Source of the DNA: Frankia nepalensis
GTDB taxonomy: Bacteria; Actinomycetota; Actinomycetes; Frankiales; Frankiaceae
Direction of reading: 5' to 3'
DNA length: 54,862 nt
Assembly (NCBI RefSeq): GCF_016786325.1
Contig: NZ_JADWYU010000094.1
Coordinates: forward strand, 67,020 to 121,881
The notes beneath the pieces are model-generated. The model was given only the letters and a program-made list of their open reading frames with translations, was not told where the DNA came from and searched no databases. The translations under genes and the position numbers were made by a program. Shown here piece by piece: positions 51,291 to 54,862 of this stretch (the first letter of the stretch is position 1; the number at the start of each line of letters is the position of its first letter).

Positions 51291-53485
51291 CGCGGTCCAG
51301 CCTTCCCAGCATCGGGGTGTCGTTGCGGAATCTTTCTCGTCACGCGCGCAGCCCCTGCGGCGCGCCGATTCCTGCTCTTACAGAATTCCAGCCATGGGAT
51401 GTCCTCCCAGACCGCCCGGACGAGCGCCAATGGGAGGCTGGCCTCGGGCTCGCCCCAGCGGCGCAGCCGGTAGGCCTCGGAGAGCTGCCGAGGCACGTCC
51501 GGGCCCCAGTAGGCGTCCAGCGCGTGCTTAGCCGCATCCCATGCCGTGCTGGTGGGTGCGCCGCCGTTCTGGTCGGGCCACAGCACGATTGGCGACTCCT
51601 CAAGGAGCAGGTCCAGCATTGTCCTCATGGACCCGTCATGGAGCACGGTCGACAGGCCCAGGGCCACTGGTGGCACCTTCCCCTTCTGAAGCAGGTCGTC
51701 GAGCACGTCCGGATCAGTTTCGGCCCGCCAGCTCACCCGCGCCGCCGCCGGCGATTTCATGATCCTGTTGTACCGCTGCTGAAGGAGCCCGATATTCTCG
51801 CCGCCGTTCAGGCGGCGGCTCCACCGCGCGGCGACGTGGTAATCCTGGCCGAGCATCGTCGGCCTGTTCCCACCAGCCATCATCTCCTCGGGACGCCAGG
51901 ACTGTCCGCCGTCGCCACCGAGGAATGACGTGGGCACGGCCAAGTCAACGTCCTCGAGTTCGCTTGCCTGCTCCCGCGCCCACTCGAGGACACGCCCGAC
52001 GGCTGCAGCTACGGCCGTCGCGCTCCGTTGTCTGCTGGGCTCGGAGTGGGGAATTTCCCACCGGGCCTTCCCCGCACTGTCGACGAGCCACGCCTGCACC
52101 TCCTCCGGCCACTCGTCGTCAGGCGAATGGAGGCTGATCACAAGCCGCCATGGCCCGGGGCGCCGCCACGCGCTGACCTTCTGGATGATGTCGTTGACAA
52201 TCGTGTAGTTCAGATCCAGGTCACCGACCCATTCCTGGAAAGTCAGATCCTGCGCGAGCTCACCGTCAGTCGGTGCCTGTACGCTGGTCCCAATCGGTGT
52301 AGCGAGGTCGGCCGCAAGCTGCACGACAAACTCCACCAGCGCGCGCCTCACGCCACCGCCGCCCTCGTCAGCGGAATCCTCGCGTTCTTCAGCGCGGGAA
52401 TTGAGCGCGACCCACGCGATGACGTCCTGGTCGGCAAAACGAATGTCGAATGGTGCGCCGTGGCCCGCTTCCTCCGTCGCCACGTCGCCGAGAACGTCTG
52501 CCGCCGCCTTCCACAGCTGTGAGATGGTCACCCGTGGCCGCCAGGCACGCAGGAACAATGTGGTCTCCAGTACCAGCGCGAGGTTCCCGGCCAGCCACGA
52601 TACTTCCTGAGCTGCGGCCTCGGACTCATCGCGCAAGGTGACTGACAGCTGAACAAGCGCGTGCCGATCCAAAACCGATGAAACCGGTAAGGCCAGCTTG
52701 GGGAGCCGTTCGAGCGCCTCAGCGAGCCTGCGCCGGCCCTTGCCACCGAGACGGTCGGGCCGGGGCTGCCATCGTCTCCCTCGATGGTCGCCATACTGCT
52801 TCAGAACGAAGCCGACATCGACGAGCCCCTGCAGGACCGTGCTCTGCCTCGCCAGCCATCCCCGTCCCTGCGCGCAGGCATCGTCGAATGTTCGGTACCC
52901 CACGCCGTCCGTTGCCGTATACGCCGTCGGCTCGACGATGAGGAAGGCGCCGCCGGACGTCGCTCCGCCGGCACCCGCCGCGACACGTGCGAGGAGCGCA
53001 TCCTTGGCCCTCCCGACGTCGGACTCGTTCAGATACCCCTGGTCGATGAACTCGTGGTCCTCGGGGGGCATGCGCATGTGACCGCCGCGGTCCAGCGCCC
53101 CGACCTCGTCGTCCAGCCAGACGGCGACGAGGACGTGGTCCTTCGAGGCGAGCAGGATCGGGCGCAGCTGGGCCACGAGGCAGTATCCGGCGAAGATCAA
53201 GGCCAGTTCGACGCAGTTCCCCTTCCGGCCCGCCTTGACCCGCTCGGGCAGCCGAACTCCCTGGAGGAAGCGCTGGCCAGGCGACAAGTCCAGCACCGAG
53301 GTCTCATACTCGATCCCCTGCTTCTTCAGATGGTCGTAGACCAGCCGGGCCACGTCGGCGAAACGTCTGTCCCGCCGCGCGGCGTACGGTGAGGGCAGCG
53401 GGTCGAAGATCCCTTCAATCCGGGTGTCGACGAGCCGGGCCAGCAGCCTCCAGTCGTCCGTAAACCAGTCGACCAGGTCATTCAC
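51287..53485 (-). CDS. Transglutaminase-like protease with VMAP-C-like C-terminus
   Basis: 732 residues. The N-terminal 200 residues carry a transglutaminase-like fold with Cys91 in GNCVELALIFAG, His117 in KDHVLVAVW and an acidic residue in VEPT (E185) completing a plausible triad. The long middle region is helical. The C-terminal region, with SPIVLWPD (631-638) followed by W..A..AL..YWG and LPLALVRAVWEDIPWLEF, resembles the vWA-MoxR-associated protein C-terminal domain. It is thus the third member of a vWA-MoxR-VMAP set, with a thiol peptidase in place of the more common trypsin-like one. GTG 53485 overlaps the upstream stop (GTGA); extension to 53719 has unlike composition. Confidence 0.75.
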   Translation of the reverse strand: MNDLVDWFTDDWRLLARLVDTRIEGIFDPLPSPYAARRDRRFADVARLVYDHLKKQGIEYETSVLDLSPGQRFLQGVRLPERVKAGRKGNCVELALIFAGYCLVAQLRPILLASKDHVLVAVWLDDEVGALDRGGHMRMPPEDHEFIDQGYLNESDVGRAKDALLARVAAGAGGATSGGAFLIVEPTAYTATDGVGYRTFDDACAQGRGWLARQSTVLQGLVDVGFVLKQYGDHRGRRWQPRPDRLGGKGRRRLAEALERLPKLALPVSSVLDRHALVQLSVTLRDESEAAAQEVSWLAGNLALVLETTLFLRAWRPRVTISQLWKAAADVLGDVATEEAGHGAPFDIRFADQDVIAWVALNSRAEEREDSADEGGGGVRRALVEFVVQLAADLATPIGTSVQAPTDGELAQDLTFQEWVGDLDLNYTIVNDIIQKVSAWRRPGPWRLVISLHSPDDEWPEEVQAWLVDSAGKARWEIPHSEPSRQRSATAVAAAVGRVLEWAREQASELEDVDLAVPTSFLGGDGGQSWRPEEMMAGGNRPTMLGQDYHVAARWSRRLNGGENIGLLQQRYNRIMKSPAAARVSWRAETDPDVLDDLLQKGKVPPVALGLSTVLHDGSMRTMLDLLLEESPIVLWPDQNGGAPTSTAWDAAKHALDAYWGPDVPRQLSEAYRLRRWGEPEASLPLALVRAVWEDIPWLEFCKSRNRRAAGAARVTRKIPQRHPDAGKAGPR

Positions 53486-54543
53486 GCGGAGTTCTCCGCC
53501 TCCAGCACCTCGAACACGTCCGAGGTCGTCAGTTCGAGCGAGCCGGCGGAGACCGTCGCCTGGTAGGCGCCGGGCGGCAGTGGTGGCAGCTCCCAGCGGA
53601 AGCCGGCCCCACTTTCGTCGCACGGCTCGAGCGCGGGCACAACGGGCGTGGTCGAACCGTCCGCAGCAGTGATCGTCAGCGTCGCCGGCGCGTCGACCAT
53701 GGTGGCCCGCACCGCGCACCGAATTTCTACTGGCTCGTCGCTCGCGAACACGGCGTCCAGAGCCAGGTCCAGCGTGGGACCCGCCGCGGGCACCACCGAC
53801 TCAGCCAGAGCGGCGGCCTGCTCGGTCGCCGGCCGTTCAGGCTCGGGCTCGTCGTCGCTAGGGCCCTCCAGGTGGCTGGTGTCCACGTCGCTCCCCATGG
53901 CAGCAAGGCTGAGAACGAGCTTGCGGAGCAGGTACCGCTCGCAGTGCGCCGTCCCATGCTTGCCGTTCTCCCAGCTCCACAGCCGCTGTTTCGCAAGTTC
54001 CAGCGGGATCGCGGACAGCGCCGGCACCGTCCCGTCGCCTGAGTCGAGCAGATCGCGCAGCGGCTCGTCGATAGCTAGCTCGCGGGCGCTTGGCAGCCCG
54101 ACCGCCACCGTCAGCTTCTTGCCGTCATATTCCAATGCCTGCACGGTGCCGTGCCCGAACCCCGCCAGCGGGTTCCATGCCTGGTCACCCTGCAGCCGTG
54201 GGCTTCGCAGCTTGACGTGGAAGTTCTCGCGGGCTAGGCGAGCCTGCTCGACCGACAGGTCGCCCACCCGCTCCACCGGAAGCTCGCCCACCCGCAGCAG
54301 AGGAAGTTCAGCGCCGTCCTCCCGAAGGCGTTTGGCCTCGGGCGAGATGTCCCGAACGATCGCGTACCTCGGCAGCAGTTGGTAAACGGACGGGAAGCTG
54401 CTGACCAGCTTCGTCAGCCCACGCAGCTGGACTCCGAACTTGCGGGCACCGTTCGCCAGATAGTCGGCCGCGACCGGCGCGCCCCGGTACGGTGTGCCGA
54501 AGGTGATGAGCGCCCGGCACTGCTCCCAGCCACCAAGCACGTC
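53482..54543 (-). pseudogene. Lipase-like alpha/beta hydrolase with Ig-like tail, 5' part lost to an insertion sequence
   Basis: The visible frame (about 353 residues) begins DVLGGWEQCRALITFGTPYRGAP, which in PGAP1/LCAT-like hydrolases lies after the nucleophile-elbow GHSMGG. The Ser elbow and everything before it are missing. The Asp (SGDGTVPALS) and His (GKHGTAH) of the triad remain, followed by an acidic linker and an Ig-like beta-sandwich of about 90 residues (ALDAVFASDEP to DVFEVLE). Homology runs right up to 54543, and an IS630-type end starts at the TA at 54544-54545. The gene is therefore interrupted; the rest may lie beyond the window. GTG 54540 can restart a short product but without Ser. 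Confidence 0.8.
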
Positions 54544-54566
54544 TAGTGTTGCGTGATTCTGTTTGC

Positions 54567-54788
54567 TTACCGGTGGCGGTTGCGGTTGTTGTCGACGAGT
54601 TTGCGGATGCTGGTCTGGGTGAGGCGGACCTTGGCGAGGATCTCGTTGGTGGTGGCGGTCCAGGTGAACGGCTGCGCGTCGGTGTTCCAGTGGGTGATGT
54701 AGTCGCGGATCTGGCGGGTCAGCGCGTGGACAGAGGGGAAGGTGCCGCGGCGGATCGCCTGCCGGGTGATGATCCCGAACCAGGTCTC
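54567..54788 (-). CDS. IS630-family transposase, 3' exon
   Basis: 73 residues ending at TAA 54567-54569. The sequence ETWFGIITRQAIRRGTF, then IRDYITHWN and QPFTWTATTNEILAK, is the well-known C-terminal end of IS630-type DDE transposases. The first residue here, Glu, should be the last acidic residue of the DDE triad (family motif N.IE..F/W). Upstream of it the frame turns into group II intron sequence, so the N-terminal exon lies beyond the window. After splicing an intact transposase could be made. Confidence 0.8.
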   Translation of the reverse strand, partial: ETWFGIITRQAIRRGTFPSVHALTRQIRDYITHWNTDAQPFTWTATTNEILAKVRLTQTSIRKLVDNNRNRHR

Positions 54789-54862
54789 GTCGGGTAGCCC
54801 CGGCGCATTGCTGCGCCGGGGCCCCCTCAGAACCGGCCGTGCCCGCTTTCCGGGCAACCGGC
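54789..54862 (-). ncRNA. Group II intron, 3' end (domains V and VI), inserted in the transposase gene
   Basis: On the minus strand the sequence enters with GCCGGTTGCCCGGAAAGCGG and folds as domain V: a stem with a GAAA tetraloop, closed by CCGGTTC (the first two bases of the domain would be just outside the window). Domain VI follows, a 10-11-bp stem with a GCAA loop and an unpaired A at 54795, seven bases from the 3' end, the branch-point position. The intron ends CTACCCGAC at 54789, the usual end of actinobacterial group II introns, and exon sequence GAGACCTGG resumes at 54788. The reverse transcriptase and 5' end are outside. Confidence 0.8.

Larger units (their letters stand above)
54544..54862 (-). 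mobile_element. IS630-family insertion sequence, 3' part
   Basis: The boundary with the hydrolase gene is a CTAG, with TA at 54544-54545, the dinucleotide duplicated by IS630-type elements. The transposase reads inward on the minus strand, and its second exon ends 22 bases from the boundary. The rest of the element, and the intron within it, continue past the window end. Confidence 0.7.

Noticed and set aside
28659-54862. Search for a second copy of the tRNA-Arg 3' end as attR
   Set aside because: No matching repeat was noticed to the right; the far end of the element is probably outside the window.

Overview
This window is high-GC actinobacterial DNA. A Frankia-like organism is the best guess. 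That rests on the nitrogen-assimilation gene set (nitrate/nitrite reductases, amt, glnK, glnD), a bifunctional-type dcd, frequent GTG starts, a GlnR-type box and SAV_2336-type proteins; species cannot be fixed from sequence reading alone.

Positions 1-28582 look like ordinary chromosome. The 3' end of an assimilatory nitrate reductase gene leads into nirB and nirD, so nitrate is reduced to nitrite and then ammonium. Next come a YjbR-like gene, tRNA-Gly(CCC), an exoenzyme-like amidohydrolase, and an ABC importer of the nitrate/sulfonate class (ATPase, permease, lipoprotein) followed by an IclR regulator. A promoter with nested operator-like palindromes precedes the importer. A GH65 phosphorylase and beta-phosphoglucomutase form a sugar operon facing dcd. 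After a GC-rich, repeat-like gap come a DUF1003 protein, an SDR dehydrogenase, and the ammonium block glnD, glnK, amt, amt. The first-transcribed amt has a three-part GlnR-type box upstream and its own terminator. NlpC/P60, DUF3039 and DtxR/IdeR-type genes complete this part.

A mobile region starts at tRNA-Arg(CCT) (28583-28658). It carries a large serine recombinase whose frame reads antisense through the tRNA. Next is a tightly coupled leftward block of DNA-methyltransferase-like genes, in which only one copy keeps an intact TSPPYW catalytic motif, plus an orphan recombinase DNA-binding domain. A divergent rightward transfer module follows: a pilin-like protein, TrbL/VirB6-like, PrgI-like, VirB4-like, VirD4-like and a replication-relaxation protein. 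This is an integrative conjugative element; its far end is not visible.

Convergent with the transfer module is the most interesting locus (46348-54543). Four overlapping genes encode a truncated lipase-like hydrolase, a transglutaminase-like/VMAP-C protein, a MoxR-type AAA ATPase and a 1328-residue protein. That last protein joins a SAV_2336/vWA-like region, three death-like EAD repeats, a class III nucleotidyl-cyclase-like domain and a TIR domain. This resembles vWA-MoxR-VMAP conflict systems, with signalling and effector domains fused in one chain. The first gene has been cut by an IS630-family element at a CTAG site, and that element's transposase is itself interrupted by a group II intron whose 3' end (domains V-VI) ends the window.
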